Shown: positions 16,981 to 25,682, counted from the stretch's first letter. The stretch: 64,000 nucleotides of DNA from JAGAJR01 sp048463395 (GCA_048463395.1 DBFWPL010000021.1:167088-231087); one strand, 5' to 3'. Numbers and translations: made by a program. The notes: generated by a model from the sequence alone, not told the origin.

Positions 16981-19608
16981 ATGGTTGGAAAATCAAAAGA
17001 AATTGACACTTTAGAGCAAGAAGAAAAATTTATTGACGATTTGGTTAATAAAGTAAGCAAGGCTCAAAAAGAATATGCAGCCTTTCCTCAGGAAAAAGTT
17101 GACGAGATTTTCAAACGCGTTGCGTTGAAATTAAGCTCTCTGCGTATTCCTCTGGCAAAAATGGCTGCGGAAGAAACCGGCATGGGCATTATGGAAGACA
17201 AGGTTATCAAAAACCATTTTGCCGCCGAATATATTTATAACAAATATAAGAAAACAAAAACCTGCGGCGTTTTGGAAGAAGATCCGCTTAACGGAATTAT
17301 GACGGTGGGCGATCCTATCGGTGTTGTGGCCGGTATTATCCCAACCACTAACCCTACATCAACCACTATTTTTAAAGCTTTGCTGGCATTAAAAACCAGA
17401 AACGGCATTATCTTCTCTCCTCACCCGAGAGCAAAAAAATGTACGGTTGAGACAGCCAGACTGATGCTTGAAGAAGCCGTCAAGGCCGGTGCTCCGAAAG
17501 ATATTATCGGTTGGATTGAGCACCCGACAATCACATTGTCTCAATATCTGATGAAACATCCGAAAGTTGACACTATTCTGGCAACCGGCGGTCCGGGCAT
17601 GGTTAAAGCCGCTTATACTTCCGGCAAACCGGCTCTCGGCGTTGGTCCGGGAAACGTTCCCGCCGTTATTGACGAAACCGCTGAAATCAAGCCGGCTGTT
17701 TCTTCCGTTCTTATCAGTAAGACATTCGACAACGGCATGATTTGTGCTTCCGAACAATCTATCGTTGTCGTTAAAAGTGTGTATGAAGACGTCAAGAATG
17801 AATTTATTACCCGCGGGGCTTATTTCCTGACAGATAAAGAAAAGAAAGCCTTGAGCAAAATTCTGTTAATGGAAGACGGACACGTTAACCCGGCAATTGT
17901 CGGTCAAAGAGCAACAACCATTGCCGAAATGGCCGGTATTAAAGTTCCGGAATACACGAAAGTTCTGATTGCCGAAGTTTCCGAAATCGGCACAAAAGAA
18001 CCTTTCTCCGCCGAAAAGCTTTCTCCGGTTTTGGCGATGTACAAAGCCAATGACTTTGAAGATGCCGCAGCCAAGGCTCATTCTCTCGTTTTGTTCGGCG
18101 GTGCCGGACACACGGCGGTTTTATACACCAATCCGAACAACAAAGACCGGATTACGCATTACGGAGAACTTATTCCTACAGCCCGCATTATCATCAACAG
18201 CCCGTCTTCTCAAGGTGCTTTGGGTGATTTGTACAACTTTATTTTGGAACCGTCTTTGACTTTGGGCTGCGGCTCATGGGGCGGAAACTCTGTCAGCGGA
18301 AACTTGGGAGTAAAACATCTGATGAATATTAAAACTATTGCAATGAGACAAGAAAATATGCTGTGGTTCAAAGTTCCTCCTAAAGTTTACTTTAAAGCCG
18401 GATGTCTGCCGCACGCATTACGCGAACTTAAAGGACGCAAAAAAGCCTTTATCATTACCGATAAACCATTGTTTGACCTTGGTTATACTCGTCCGATTAC
18501 CGATGTTTTGGAAGAAGTCGGAATCAGTTTCCAAATCTTTTCCGATGTTCATCCGGATCCGGATTTGTCGACAATTAACATGGCTTTGGATTTGGTAAAA
18601 GGCTTCCAACCGGACATCGTTATTGCTTTGGGCGGCGGTTCCCCTATTGACGCAGCCAAAATCGTCTGGTTGATGTATGAACATCCGGAACTGCAATTTG
18701 ATGATTTGGCTATGCGTTTTATGGATATTCGCAAACGTATTTTCGAATTTCCGGAAATGGGCAGCAAAGCTTATATGGTGGCTATTCCGACAACATCAGG
18801 TACCGGTTCGGAAGTTACGCCTTTTGCCGTTATTACCGATGACGCAACCGGTATTAAATATCCGATTGCCGATTATGCCTTAACGCCTAATATGGCTATT
18901 GTTGACGCCAATCTGGTTCTCTCCATGCCTAAAGGTTTGTGTGCCGCCGGTGGTATTGACGCTCTGGTTCACTCTTTGGAAGCTATTGGATCCACAATGG
19001 CCACGGAATATACCAATGGTTTGGCATTTGAAGCTATCCGCCTGATTTTCAAATATCTGCCGGCATCTTACAACGAAGGTTCTCAGAACGCCGTTGCCCG
19101 TGAAAAAATCCATCATGCCGCAACCATGGCCGGTATGGCGTTTGCCAACGCATTCCTCGGCGTTTGCCACTCCATGGCTCACAAGCTCGGAGCAATGTAT
19201 CATATTCCGCACGGTATCGCTAACGCTTTGCTTTTGACACAGGTTATGAGATTTAATGCCTCTGACCATCCGTTCAAGCAGGCTGCGTTCTCTCAATATA
19301 AATATCCGAGTGCAAAATCACGCTATGCCCGTGTTGCCGAATATTTAAATCTGGGCGGAAAGACCAAAGAAGAAAAGCTGGACCGCTTAATCGACAAGAT
19401 TGAAGAGCTCAAGAAAACTCTTAATATTCCGGCCTCCATTAAGGATTACGGGATTGACGAGAAAACCTTTGAAGCCGGACTGGACGAACTTTCCGAGTTG
19501 GCATTTGACGATCAGTGTACTTCTGCCAACCCTCGTTATCCACTGATTGACGAAATCAAACAATTGTATCGTTATGCTTATAAAGGCACAACAAAGTTTG
19601 ATATTTAA
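16981..19608 (+). CDS. adhE: Bifunctional acetaldehyde-CoA / alcohol dehydrogenase
   Basis: AdhE turns acetyl-CoA into acetaldehyde and then ethanol, using two NADH, and regenerates NAD+ in fermentation. The 875-residue length is standard. The N-terminal aldehyde dehydrogenase domain (about 1-440) has PTTNPTSTTIFK and the catalytic Cys at about residue 255 (NGMICASEQS). The C-terminal iron alcohol dehydrogenase domain shows GGGSPIDAAK, PTTSGTGSEVTPFAVI and the metal-binding His residues in GVCHSMAHKLGA and IPHGIANALLL. All key residues are present, so both halves should work. The protein probably assembles into spirosomes as known family members do. It is a single gene with a strong AAGGAG and its own terminator. 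Confidence 0.97.
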   Translation: MVGKSKEIDTLEQEEKFIDDLVNKVSKAQKEYAAFPQEKVDEIFKRVALKLSSLRIPLAKMAAEETGMGIMEDKVIKNHFAAEYIYNKYKKTKTCGVLEEDPLNGIMTVGDPIGVVAGIIPTTNPTSTTIFKALLALKTRNGIIFSPHPRAKKCTVETARLMLEEAVKAGAPKDIIGWIEHPTITLSQYLMKHPKVDTILATGGPGMVKAAYTSGKPALGVGPGNVPAVIDETAEIKPAVSSVLISKTFDNGMICASEQSIVVVKSVYEDVKNEFITRGAYFLTDKEKKALSKILLMEDGHVNPAIVGQRATTIAEMAGIKVPEYTKVLIAEVSEIGTKEPFSAEKLSPVLAMYKANDFEDAAAKAHSLVLFGGAGHTAVLYTNPNNKDRITHYGELIPTARIIINSPSSQGALGDLYNFILEPSLTLGCGSWGGNSVSGNLGVKHLMNIKTIAMRQENMLWFKVPPKVYFKAGCLPHALRELKGRKKAFIITDKPLFDLGYTRPITDVLEEVGISFQIFSDVHPDPDLSTINMALDLVKGFQPDIVIALGGGSPIDAAKIVWLMYEHPELQFDDLAMRFMDIRKRIFEFPEMGSKAYMVAIPTTSGTGSEVTPFAVITDDATGIKYPIADYALTPNMAIVDANLVLSMPKGLCAAGGIDALVHSLEAIGSTMATEYTNGLAFEAIRLIFKYLPASYNEGSQNAVAREKIHHAATMAGMAFANAFLGVCHSMAHKLGAMYHIPHGIANALLLTQVMRFNASDHPFKQAAFSQYKYPSAKSRYARVAEYLNLGGKTKEEKLDRLIDKIEELKKTLNIPASIKDYGIDEKTFEAGLDELSELAFDDQCTSANPRYPLIDEIKQLYRYAYKGTTKFDI

Positions 19609-19629
19609 TCAAAGGTAATACACAAGTAA

Positions 19630-19668
19630 AAACTCTCTGTAATTTTTAAGTTGCAGAGAGTTTTTTTT
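19630..19668 (+). terminator. Rho-independent terminator of adhE
   Basis: AAACTCTCTG pairs with CAGAGAGTTT across a 14-base loop and is followed by eight T residues in all. It sits 22 bp after the adhE stop. Confidence 0.85.
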
Positions 19669-19706
19669 GAGTCTAGATTCTAAAAAAACAACAAAAGGAT
19701 TGGATA

Positions 19707-20186
19707 ATGAAAAATAAAACAGCTTATCTCTTAGCCACCTATTTGGGACTGGGATATTCTCCCAAGGCTCCCGGAACGGCTGGGTCTTTGGGAACAATTC
19801 CTCTTGCTGCCGCATTGGCTTATTTTTGGGGAGCCGAAGGAATTTTGGCAGCTGCCGTTGTTGTGTTTTTCATCGGAGTATGGGCAACAAACGAAATTAT
19901 CAAAAATCAGGAAAACAAAGATCCTTCCATCGTTGTTATAGATGAAGTTGTCGGACAGTTGCTGACTTTTACTTTTGTAGCTCCTTCTATGGTTCATAAT
20001 TTTGACAAATGGTATCTTTATCTTATCGGTTTTGCTTTGTTCCGCTTTTTTGACATCGTAAAGCTCGGTCCGGTCAAATGGGCAGACACAAAACTAAAAA
20101 ATGCTTGGGGCGTTATGCTTGATGACGTTTTTGCAGGAATCCTCGCCAGTATGGTTTTATACTCAGCAAGCACATTCTTCAACTAG
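19707..20186 (+). CDS. pgpA: Phosphatidylglycerophosphatase A
   Basis: This enzyme removes phosphate from phosphatidylglycerophosphate to make phosphatidylglycerol in the inner membrane. The 159-residue protein has the PgpA signature: GLGYSPKAPGTAGSLGT at the N-terminus, then IKNQENKDPSIVVIDEVVGQLLT, where the acidic residues bind Mg2+. RFFDIVKLGPVKWADTKL and GVMLDDVFAGILAS close the active site. Four hydrophobic helices are visible. An AAAAGGA site precedes the ATG. The TAG stop is immediately followed by a perfect hairpin that opens a structured non-coding region. Confidence 0.95.
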   Translation: MKNKTAYLLATYLGLGYSPKAPGTAGSLGTIPLAAALAYFWGAEGILAAAVVVFFIGVWATNEIIKNQENKDPSIVVIDEVVGQLLTFTFVAPSMVHNFDKWYLYLIGFALFRFFDIVKLGPVKWADTKLKNAWGVMLDDVFAGILASMVLYSASTFFN

Positions 20187-20487
20187 GTACCCAGCGGGTA
20201 CGGGCGTCAGTTAGTTGTGGAGAGTAAGGGGCTTGAAACGCTCGTTGGCTTCTCCCTGCCGATAGCGAGTTAGTACCATAGAATTTTAATTGCAAATTAA
20301 TCTTTATGCTTTATCATCCTTCTTGCAGTTTAGAGGTAAACTGCGGAGTGTAGCAGCTCCATCCAGAAAAAGAACAACTCCTTCACGGGGAGCTGGGGAT
20401 ATAAGTGTATTTATACAACGAATAACTCAGACTGTTCTGGAACAGTTGCTAACTCCCCGCCTTAGATTTCCTAGGGCGGTTTTGTTT
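20187..20487 (+). ncRNA. Candidate structured RNA between pgpA and an XRE-like regulator
   Basis: About 300 bp have no convincing reading frame but many hairpins. These are GTACCC/GGGTAC with an AGC loop at 20187-20201; GGAGA (20219-20223) with TCTCC (20251-20255); GCAGTTTA/TAAACTGC with a GAGG loop at 20325-20344; CAGCTCC (20354-20360) with GGAGCTG (20389-20395); ACTGTTC/GAACAGT at 20431-20446; and a terminator at 20457-20487. AGTTAGT occurs twice. I cannot match it to tmRNA, SRP RNA, RNase P RNA or 6S RNA. It could be a free RNA or a leader controlling the next gene. The class is unknown. Confidence 0.4.
20457..20487 (+). terminator. Rho-independent terminator upstream of the XRE-like gene
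   Basis: CCGCCTTAG pairs with CTAGGGCGG (one wobble) around ATTTC and is followed by TTTTGTTT. The tail can also pair with AAACAAAA just downstream, so an alternative fold exists. The terminator lies 30 bp before the next start codon, which suggests either the end of an RNA gene or attenuation. Confidence 0.75.
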
Positions 20488-20516
20488 AACTAAAACAAAA
20501 TTAAGGAGTTTGAAAA

Positions 20517-20795
20517 ATGATGACTGAACATAAAATAAAAAATAACTTTTTCTACCAATCCGACAACAAGTCTGTTGCCAAAGCCGTGCAACGGTCTTTA
20601 GGGATGCATTTGTTTCATATCCGACAGAAACGGAAACTAAATTCCTCTGTTATCTGTATGGACTTGCATATCAAGCAACGGGATTTGGACAATGTGGAAA
20701 TCGGTCGGGAGGCCGTCAACTGGCCGCTCATTCAAAAACTGGCGGATTATTACGGACTTCATGTCTACGCCGGTTTCTTTATCAAACCGGAATAA
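20517..20795 (+). CDS. Small XRE/Cro-like helix-turn-helix protein
   Basis: This 92-residue protein contains a Cro/C1-type fold: LGMHLFHIRQKRKLN, then DLHIKQRDLDNVEIGR and NWPLIQKLADYYGL. This matches the usual pattern of helix 1, the recognition helices, the [IV]E-x-G signature and the closing helix. It is a DNA-binding regulator by inference; helix two is atypical, so the call is moderate. AAGGAG lies about eight bases before the first ATG; a second ATG directly follows. The long structured leader is unusual for such a small gene and may be its regulator. A bidirectional terminator follows. Confidence 0.65.
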   Translation: MMTEHKIKNNFFYQSDNKSVAKAVQRSLGMHLFHIRQKRKLNSSVICMDLHIKQRDLDNVEIGREAVNWPLIQKLADYYGLHVYAGFFIKPE

Positions 20796-20799
20796 AATA

Positions 20800-20821
20800 A
20801 AGCCCCTCAAACGAGGGGCTT
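20800..20821. terminator. Bidirectional terminator between regulator gene and ppa
   Basis: AAGCCCCTC and GAGGGGCTT form a perfect 9-bp stem with an AAAC loop. On the minus strand the hairpin is followed by TTATTTTATT, so it best fits termination after ppa, and it may also stop the plus-strand regulator transcript. Confidence 0.8.
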
Positions 20822-20824
20822 AAA

Positions 20825-21376
20825 TTATTCTTCATATCCGGTCAGATGCGTTTTATTTTGCTGATAAAGCTCAAAAGCGTCCTGAATAGTCTTTCTGGCT
20901 TCATCAGGTCCGAGAAAAGTTTCAATAATTACCTGTTTGTTTTCCAAAATTTTATAGTCTTCAAAAAAACGACGGAGCATTTTCAAGACATGAGGAGGCA
21001 GTTCGTCAATTGAATTATAATGACAATATTCCGGATCATCCAAGTGTACGGCAACAATTTTGTCGTCCATTTCACCCTGATCAATCATTTTCATAACCCC
21101 GATAGGCTTGGCTCTTAAAATAGACAACGGCAAAACAGCCTCTTGTCCGAGAACCAAAATATCCAAAGGGTCATTATCTTCGCAATAACTTTGCGGAATA
21201 AAACCGTAATTAGCAGGATAATGCACTGCACTGTAAAGAATCCTGTCTACTTTCAACAAACCGCTGGCTTTATCCAATTCATATTTTACGCTTGAACCGC
21301 GTGGTACTTCAATAATCGCGGTTACAACTTCCGGAGCGTTTTCTCCCGCCCCGACACCATGCCATGGATGCAACAT
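20825..21376 (-). CDS. ppa: Inorganic pyrophosphatase (family I)
   Basis: This cytoplasmic enzyme hydrolyses pyrophosphate to two phosphates and drives biosynthesis forward. The 183-residue protein begins HPWHGVGAGENAPEVVTAIIEVPRGS and carries KYELDK, HYPANYGFIPQSY and the metal-binding signature DNDPLDILVL. The conserved K-P-I-G-V-M-K-M-I-D-Q-GEMDDKI segment is complete. Length and motifs match bacterial family I hexamers. An AAAGGA site is seven bases before the ATG. It is the last gene of the minus-strand run that begins at the DUF177 gene and is followed by a terminator. Confidence 0.96.
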   Translation of the reverse strand: MLHPWHGVGAGENAPEVVTAIIEVPRGSSVKYELDKASGLLKVDRILYSAVHYPANYGFIPQSYCEDNDPLDILVLGQEAVLPLSILRAKPIGVMKMIDQGEMDDKIVAVHLDDPEYCHYNSIDELPPHVLKMLRRFFEDYKILENKQVIIETFLGPDEARKTIQDAFELYQQNKTHLTGYEE

Positions 21377-21408
21377 CTTTTATCCTTTATTGGGTTAATT
21401 GGGAATTT

Positions 21409-21819
21409 TTATTTAGAAACTTTTGTCAGAGAAACCGATAATTCCTCTTTCATAGCCTTCAAATCCCCGATTAGAGAAGTTATCAATTTTCTGGTTTGAG
21501 GAGTTAACTCCATATCCGCTACAGCTTCTTCAAAGAAATCTTTTTGAATCTCTTCACCGAGAATCGCCTTTACTCCCTTTTCTTTGAAAAGTTTTTGAAC
21601 GCCTTCAATCGTATAACGCCGTTCATAGAGATATTCTTTAATTTTACGAACCAATTCCACGTCATCAGGGCGATAATATCTGCGTCCGCCGCTGCGTTTC
21701 ATCGGTTTAATCTGAGAAAACTTAGTTTCCCAAAAACGCAGGACATGTGTAGCAACGCCCAGTTCTTCGGCAACTTCGGCGATTGTTCTGAACGCTGCTT
21801 TGGATTTGTTTACAACCAT
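21409..21819 (-). CDS. MerR-family transcriptional regulator
   Basis: This 136-residue protein has an N-terminal winged helix-turn-helix: FRTIAEVAEELGVATHVLRFWETKFSQIKP, followed by RSGGRRYYRPDDVELVRKIKEYL. These are the MerR recognition helix and wing. The C-terminal part (residues 95-136) is helical and lacks Cys, so it is not a metal sensor of the classical type. A MerR gene directly after ihfA is a common alphaproteobacterial arrangement, but its target is not known. The gene lies 23 bp after ihfA, so the two are probably co-transcribed. Confidence 0.9.
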   Translation of the reverse strand: MVVNKSKAAFRTIAEVAEELGVATHVLRFWETKFSQIKPMKRSGGRRYYRPDDVELVRKIKEYLYERRYTIEGVQKLFKEKGVKAILGEEIQKDFFEEAVADMELTPQTRKLITSLIGDLKAMKEELSVSLTKVSK

Positions 21820-21842
21820 GTCCTTAAAATCTCTTGATATAA

Positions 21843-22127
21843 TTAAGCGTTGATTGTTTTTCTCATAGCCTGAGAAGGTTTGAAGGAGATAACTCTTCTC
21901 GGGGAAATAACGGCATCAACACCGGTTTTCGGATTACGTCCGGCACGAGCTTTTTTGTCTCTCAGAGAAAAAGTGCCGAAAGAGGACAATTTAACGTCAT
22001 TGCCCTTTGACAATTCCTGAACCATTTCATCCAAAATCATATCCAAAATATCGTTGGAATCTTTACGAGATAAACCGACTTCTTCATAAATTGTCTCAGC
22101 AACATCTGCACGAGTAATTGTTTTCAT
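21843..22127 (-). CDS. ihfA: Integration host factor, alpha subunit
   Basis: IHF alpha pairs with IHF beta to bend DNA sharply at specific sites in replication, recombination and transcription. The 94-residue protein has the HU/IHF fold: TITRADVAETIYEEVGLSRKDS at the N-terminus, then GNDVKLSSFGTFSLRDKKARAGRNPKTG, which includes the beta-arm with the intercalating Pro (GRNPKTG). I start at ATG 22127 because AAGGAAA is six bases upstream. A GTG at 22133 would add two residues. The position between fabH and MerR is the standard alphaproteobacterial order. Confidence 0.93.
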   Translation of the reverse strand: MKTITRADVAETIYEEVGLSRKDSNDILDMILDEMVQELSKGNDVKLSSFGTFSLRDKKARAGRNPKTGVDAVISPRRVISFKPSQAMRKTINA

Positions 22128-22239
22128 ATCCACTTTCCTTAATTATACTTAAATTATCATGTTATTTTTCATGAACAGGATTATATCATAATCAATATAA
22201 TGACAAGAGCCATGTATACTTATTAAACAGATATTTTCC

Positions 22240-23217
22240 TTAAATTCTGACGAGAACTCCGCCCCAAGTGAAACCGGCACCCATAGCGGTCAAAGAGACC
22301 AAATCGCCTTTCTTTAATTTTCCGGCGGCATAGCTTTCAGACAACGCCAAAGGAATGGACGCAGCAGAAGTATTGCCATGGTGGTCAACGGTTACAATCA
22401 CTTTTTCTTCAGGAAGCTCTAACTTTTTACCGACACCGTCAATAATACGGATATTAGCCTGATGAGGAATCAGCCAGTCAATTTCAGAAGGACTAACTCC
22501 AGCCATTTTCATCGTTTCTTCAGCGGCTTGCGTCAAAGAGTTAATTGCATACTTAAAGACTTCTTTACCGTCCATGTAAATAAAACCGGAAGTCTGTGTG
22601 CTGGCAACGCCGCCTGTTGTCTTCAAACTGTCATAATGCGAACCGTCTGCAAAAATCTTGGTTGCCAAAATTCCGGTGTCAGCCGAAGTTCCTTTACCCT
22701 CTTTGGCTCTTAAGACAACGGCTCCGGCTCCGTCTCCAAACAAGACGCAAGTATTGCGATCCGTCCAATCCGTAATTTTGGAAAGGCTTTCAGCTCCAAT
22801 AACAACCGCTGTTTTAACCTGCCCCAAACGAATCATGTTATCAGCCATTGTCAAAGCATATACAAAACCCGAACAAGCGGCAGACATATCAAATGCCGGA
22901 GTTCCCGGTTTGGTTCCCAAAGCTGCAGAAATTTTACTGGACATGGCCGGCGTCGTGTTATCAGGGGTTACTGTTGCGGCAACGACGAGCTCGACATCCT
23001 CTCCGGATATTCCGGCAATTTTCAATGCATTAGACGCCGCTTTTAAAGCCATATCTGAAGTTAATTCTCCGTCAGCGATATGTCTGGATTTGATTCCGGT
23101 ACGGGTACTGATCCACTCATCGCTTGTCTCAACCATTTGAGACAAATCATCGTTTGTTAAAACTTTACTTGGAAGATAATGTCCAAAGCCAATAATTTCA
23201 GATCTAATAAGAGTCAT
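22240..23217 (-). CDS. fabH: 3-oxoacyl-[acyl-carrier-protein] synthase III
   Basis: FabH condenses acetyl-CoA with malonyl-ACP to start fatty-acid synthesis. The 325-residue protein has the catalytic Cys115 in the motif DMSAACSGFVYAL, the His in LIPHQANIR and the Asn in HHGNTSAASIP, so the Cys-His-Asn triad is complete. GDGAGAVVLR and the C-terminal GAGFTWGGVLVRI are standard. It overlaps the end of plsX by 14 bp, so translation is probably coupled. AGGAAA precedes the ATG. This supplies the first acyl-ACP that plsX later uses for phospholipid synthesis. Confidence 0.97.
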   Translation of the reverse strand: MTLIRSEIIGFGHYLPSKVLTNDDLSQMVETSDEWISTRTGIKSRHIADGELTSDMALKAASNALKIAGISGEDVELVVAATVTPDNTTPAMSSKISAALGTKPGTPAFDMSAACSGFVYALTMADNMIRLGQVKTAVVIGAESLSKITDWTDRNTCVLFGDGAGAVVLRAKEGKGTSADTGILATKIFADGSHYDSLKTTGGVASTQTSGFIYMDGKEVFKYAINSLTQAAEETMKMAGVSPSEIDWLIPHQANIRIIDGVGKKLELPEEKVIVTVDHHGNTSAASIPLALSESYAAGKLKKGDLVSLTAMGAGFTWGGVLVRI

Positions 23218-24253
23218 ATATAATTTCCTGAGATAATAAGTCTAAATCTACATTTTCCAATTCATTTTTAATTGTAGAAACAAAGTCTTGACGCACTAAC
23301 TTCAAGGCATTGTCTACAGCAACAGAGTACCCGAGAGCGTCTGTTCCGCCATGGCTTTTGACGGACAAACCGTTAAGCCCGACAAACATCGCTCCGTTAT
23401 AAAGTCTCGGATCCATTGTTTTTTTTAAGCTAAAACCGACGCCAAGCATAAAAGGCAATCCTATTTTTGCCAAGAATGACTTTTTTACGGAATTTTTAAT
23501 CAGTTTTAATATTAAGCGAGCCGTTCCCTCAATAGACTTAAGGGCAATATTTCCGGTAAAGCCGTCAGCAACAATCACATCGGCAACGCCGTTTGGAATA
23601 TCGTGCGGTTCGACATAACCGATAAAATCAATATCCATATGAGAATTTTTAATAATCTGGGCGGCATGACGAATTTCTTCTTTACCCTTCATTTCCTCGG
23701 CTCCGATATTCAACAATGCGACACGGGGATGTTCCAAACCGAGAGCATGTTTAGCCAAGATATTCCCCATCAGGGCAAATTCAGCCAAATTCAAGGCATC
23801 GCACTCCGTGTTGGCACCAAGATCAAGCATTACATATTTACCGTTTTGGTGAGGCATAATGCTGACAATAGCCGGACGGTGGATTTTCTGAATTGTCTTC
23901 AACGTAAGTTTGGAAATAGCCATCAAAGCCCCGGTATTTCCGGCAGAAACGATAGCTTTTGCCTCCCCTTTCCGAACAGCGTCAATCGCCATATACATAC
24001 TGGTATTGCGGTTGCGGATAACCTGAGACGGTTTATCGTCATTACGAACAACTTCGTTACAGTGACGAATCTCACAAACTTTTTTCAATGAAGGATAAGC
24101 GTTTAAGATTGGAAGGACTTTTGCCTCATCTCCGAATAAAAGGAAACGAACATCGGGATTTTTTTTAGCGGCAACAGCCAGCCCTTCTATGACAACTCGA
24201 GGGGAATTATCTCCCCCCATAGCGTCAATGGATATGACCAGATTATCAGACAA
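23204..24253 (-). CDS. plsX: Phosphate acyltransferase
   Basis: PlsX converts acyl-ACP to acyl-phosphate, the donor for PlsY in phospholipid synthesis. The 349-residue protein begins SIDAMGGDNSPRVVIEG and has AIVSAGNTGALMA and the DLGANTECDALNLAEFALMG signature. NIGAEEMKGKEEI and VVADGFTGNIALKSIEGTA follow. The start is a TTG at 24253 with GGAGCAGG upstream. It sits 53 bp after rpmF. The rpmF-plsX-fabH order links ribosome supply and membrane lipid synthesis in many bacteria. Confidence 0.97.
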   Translation of the reverse strand: MSDNLVISIDAMGGDNSPRVVIEGLAVAAKKNPDVRFLLFGDEAKVLPILNAYPSLKKVCEIRHCNEVVRNDDKPSQVIRNRNTSMYMAIDAVRKGEAKAIVSAGNTGALMAISKLTLKTIQKIHRPAIVSIMPHQNGKYVMLDLGANTECDALNLAEFALMGNILAKHALGLEHPRVALLNIGAEEMKGKEEIRHAAQIIKNSHMDIDFIGYVEPHDIPNGVADVIVADGFTGNIALKSIEGTARLILKLIKNSVKKSFLAKIGLPFMLGVGFSLKKTMDPRLYNGAMFVGLNGLSVKSHGGTDALGYSVAVDNALKLVRQDFVSTIKNELENVDLDLLSQEIIYDSY

Positions 24254-24306
24254 AAACCTGCTCCATATATTGCCAGACCTTCAGGATAAAGGCCTGTAGT
24301 TAAGAA

Positions 24307-24495
24307 TTATTCTTGAGTTGTGTTTTGAGCAACAACTTCTCTTTTATCATACTGTCCGCATTTAGGGCAAACATTATGAGGTCTTTTCAACTCACCGCAG
24401 TTTGGGCATTCCATATAAGAATTGCTCTTCAATGCATCATGAGAGCGACGCATATTACGGCGGGATTGAGATGTTTTATGTTTTGGTGTAGCCAT
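24307..24495 (-). CDS. rpmF: 50S ribosomal protein L32
   Basis: This is a 62-residue ribosomal protein of the large subunit. It has the usual N-terminus ATPKHKTSQSRRNMRRSHDAL and two CxxC pairs (CPNCGELKRPHNVCPKCGQY) that form a zinc ribbon. The Zn-binding Cys residues are all present, so this is the C+ type. The ribosome-binding site is weak (AAGAAA). The gene stands between DUF177 and plsX, as usual. Confidence 0.97.
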   Translation of the reverse strand: MATPKHKTSQSRRNMRRSHDALKSNSYMECPNCGELKRPHNVCPKCGQYDKREVVAQNTTQE

Positions 24496-24640
24496 TTTCT
24501 TATACTCTATTGTTTATTATTAACCAATTTCCAAACGCCATTAATAGCCTATTTAGTTTTTAAAATCAACTAATAAATGGCATAGGGAAAGCTTTTAGAG
24601 ACCTTTTATATAAAATTTTATTATTTTGCAAGTATAATTT

Positions 24641-25159
24641 TTATTTTTTAAGCTTTGCCAAGACACTGAACGGGTTCAAAGCCTGAGTATCAGCCTCGTC
24701 AAACTCGGATTTATAGCTGAAAACTTCACCCTCCTGTCTGGGATTATCCTCCATAACCAAAGCCAGTTGTTCAATTGCCACGTCAGCCAAATCCAGTTTT
24801 CCGTTTAAGATAATCTCCGGAGCGTCATCATTAAAATCCAGCTCCATCTCTTTGATTTCCTTATAAGTTGCCTTCGTATCGTAAACAGAAGAAAATTCCG
24901 TTTCATATTTTTTGGTAAAATATTCAAGGCTGATAACACTCTGCAACTCTAATTCCGCAGAAACTTTTCCTCCGACATCAAGCCGATGTTCTTTTTTATT
25001 TAATTTCAAACGGATATCCGCAGCAAAAGACTTAACATCAGGAACCTGCAGAACCTCCCTTAAATATTCCAAATCCTTACCTTCCGCTTTAAGATGGTAT
25101 TTTTTTTCATTGGCGGACAAGTCATCTATGGTTACCGGATAAGAAAAAAGATTTTGCAT
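24641..25159 (-). CDS. DUF177 (YceD) family protein
   Basis: The 172-residue protein belongs to the DUF177/YceD family, which is nearly always encoded just upstream of rpmF. Work on family members links them to 23S rRNA accumulation. Visible features are the central ELELQSVISLEYFTK segment, an acidic stretch (EMELDFNDDAPEIILNGKLDLADVAIEQLALVMEDNPR) and the C-terminal NPFSVLAKLKK typical of the family. The two conserved Cys of many homologues are absent here. AGGGAAT precedes the ATG. It opens the minus-strand run and is divergent from bamE, as in other alphaproteobacteria. Confidence 0.88.
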   Translation of the reverse strand: MQNLFSYPVTIDDLSANEKKYHLKAEGKDLEYLREVLQVPDVKSFAADIRLKLNKKEHRLDVGGKVSAELELQSVISLEYFTKKYETEFSSVYDTKATYKEIKEMELDFNDDAPEIILNGKLDLADVAIEQLALVMEDNPRQEGEVFSYKSEFDEADTQALNPFSVLAKLKK

Positions 25160-25221
25160 TAATAAATTCCCTATGTTATATATTTTAACGATAGTAATGA
25201 TATAATGTTAAGGATAAAGAT

Positions 25222-25680
25222 ATGTCAATAAACAAAAGTATTTTTTTAAGCCTGTTTGTTATGTTTACAGCCTCATGTTCTCAAGACTTATTCATTACTC
25301 ATAACGGGAATATGCCGATTAATGAAAGAATCTCTCAAGTTCGGGAAGGACAATCCAAAGCCCAAGTTCAAAATATCCTCGGCACACCGTCTTCCGTTGT
25401 CTCTTTGGATGAGAACACATGGATTTATATGTCCTGCGACATTAAAAGGGTTGCTTTCTTCAAACCGGAAGAAATTAACCGCGATGTTCTGACCATTAAA
25501 TTCGACAATAAAGATGAAGTACAAGAAATTCAAAGAATGACCAAAGTAAACGGCAAAGAAATCTCTGTCAGCGATGACAAAACCGTAACCGCCGGACATC
25601 AACCGGGATTTTTTGAAAAATTCTTCGGCGGAGTTACCCAGTTTCTGCCTTTAGGCGGCGGCGATCCGAAAGCTCTTTAG
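25222..25680 (+). CDS. bamE: Outer membrane assembly lipoprotein BamE (SmpA/OmlA)
   Basis: BamE is a small lipoprotein of the beta-barrel assembly machine. The 152-residue protein has a signal peptide with lipobox (LFVMFTASCS, Cys at about residue 19). The SmpA/OmlA domain follows: REGQSKAQVQNILGTPSSVV, then ENTWIYMSCDIKRVAFFKPEEINRDVLTIKFD. Domain and size are normal. AAGGAT precedes the ATG. Its position, divergent from DUF177-rpmF, is conserved in alphaproteobacteria. The stop codon is only two bases from the end of the convergent metalloprotease gene, with no terminator between. Confidence 0.92.
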   Translation: MSINKSIFLSLFVMFTASCSQDLFITHNGNMPINERISQVREGQSKAQVQNILGTPSSVVSLDENTWIYMSCDIKRVAFFKPEEINRDVLTIKFDNKDEVQEIQRMTKVNGKEISVSDDKTVTAGHQPGFFEKFFGGVTQFLPLGGGDPKAL

Positions 25681-25682
25681 CA

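Noticed and set aside
20187..20487. tmRNA, SRP RNA, RNase P RNA or 6S RNA
   Set aside because: No T-arm GTTCGA, no SRP tetraloop motif and no RNase P core sequences; 6S could not be fitted to a single long hairpin.
20290..20493. 67-codon frame in the region between pgpA and the XRE-like gene
   Set aside because: It crosses the hairpins and the terminator, lacks a ribosome-binding site and starts at a weak TTG-like position.
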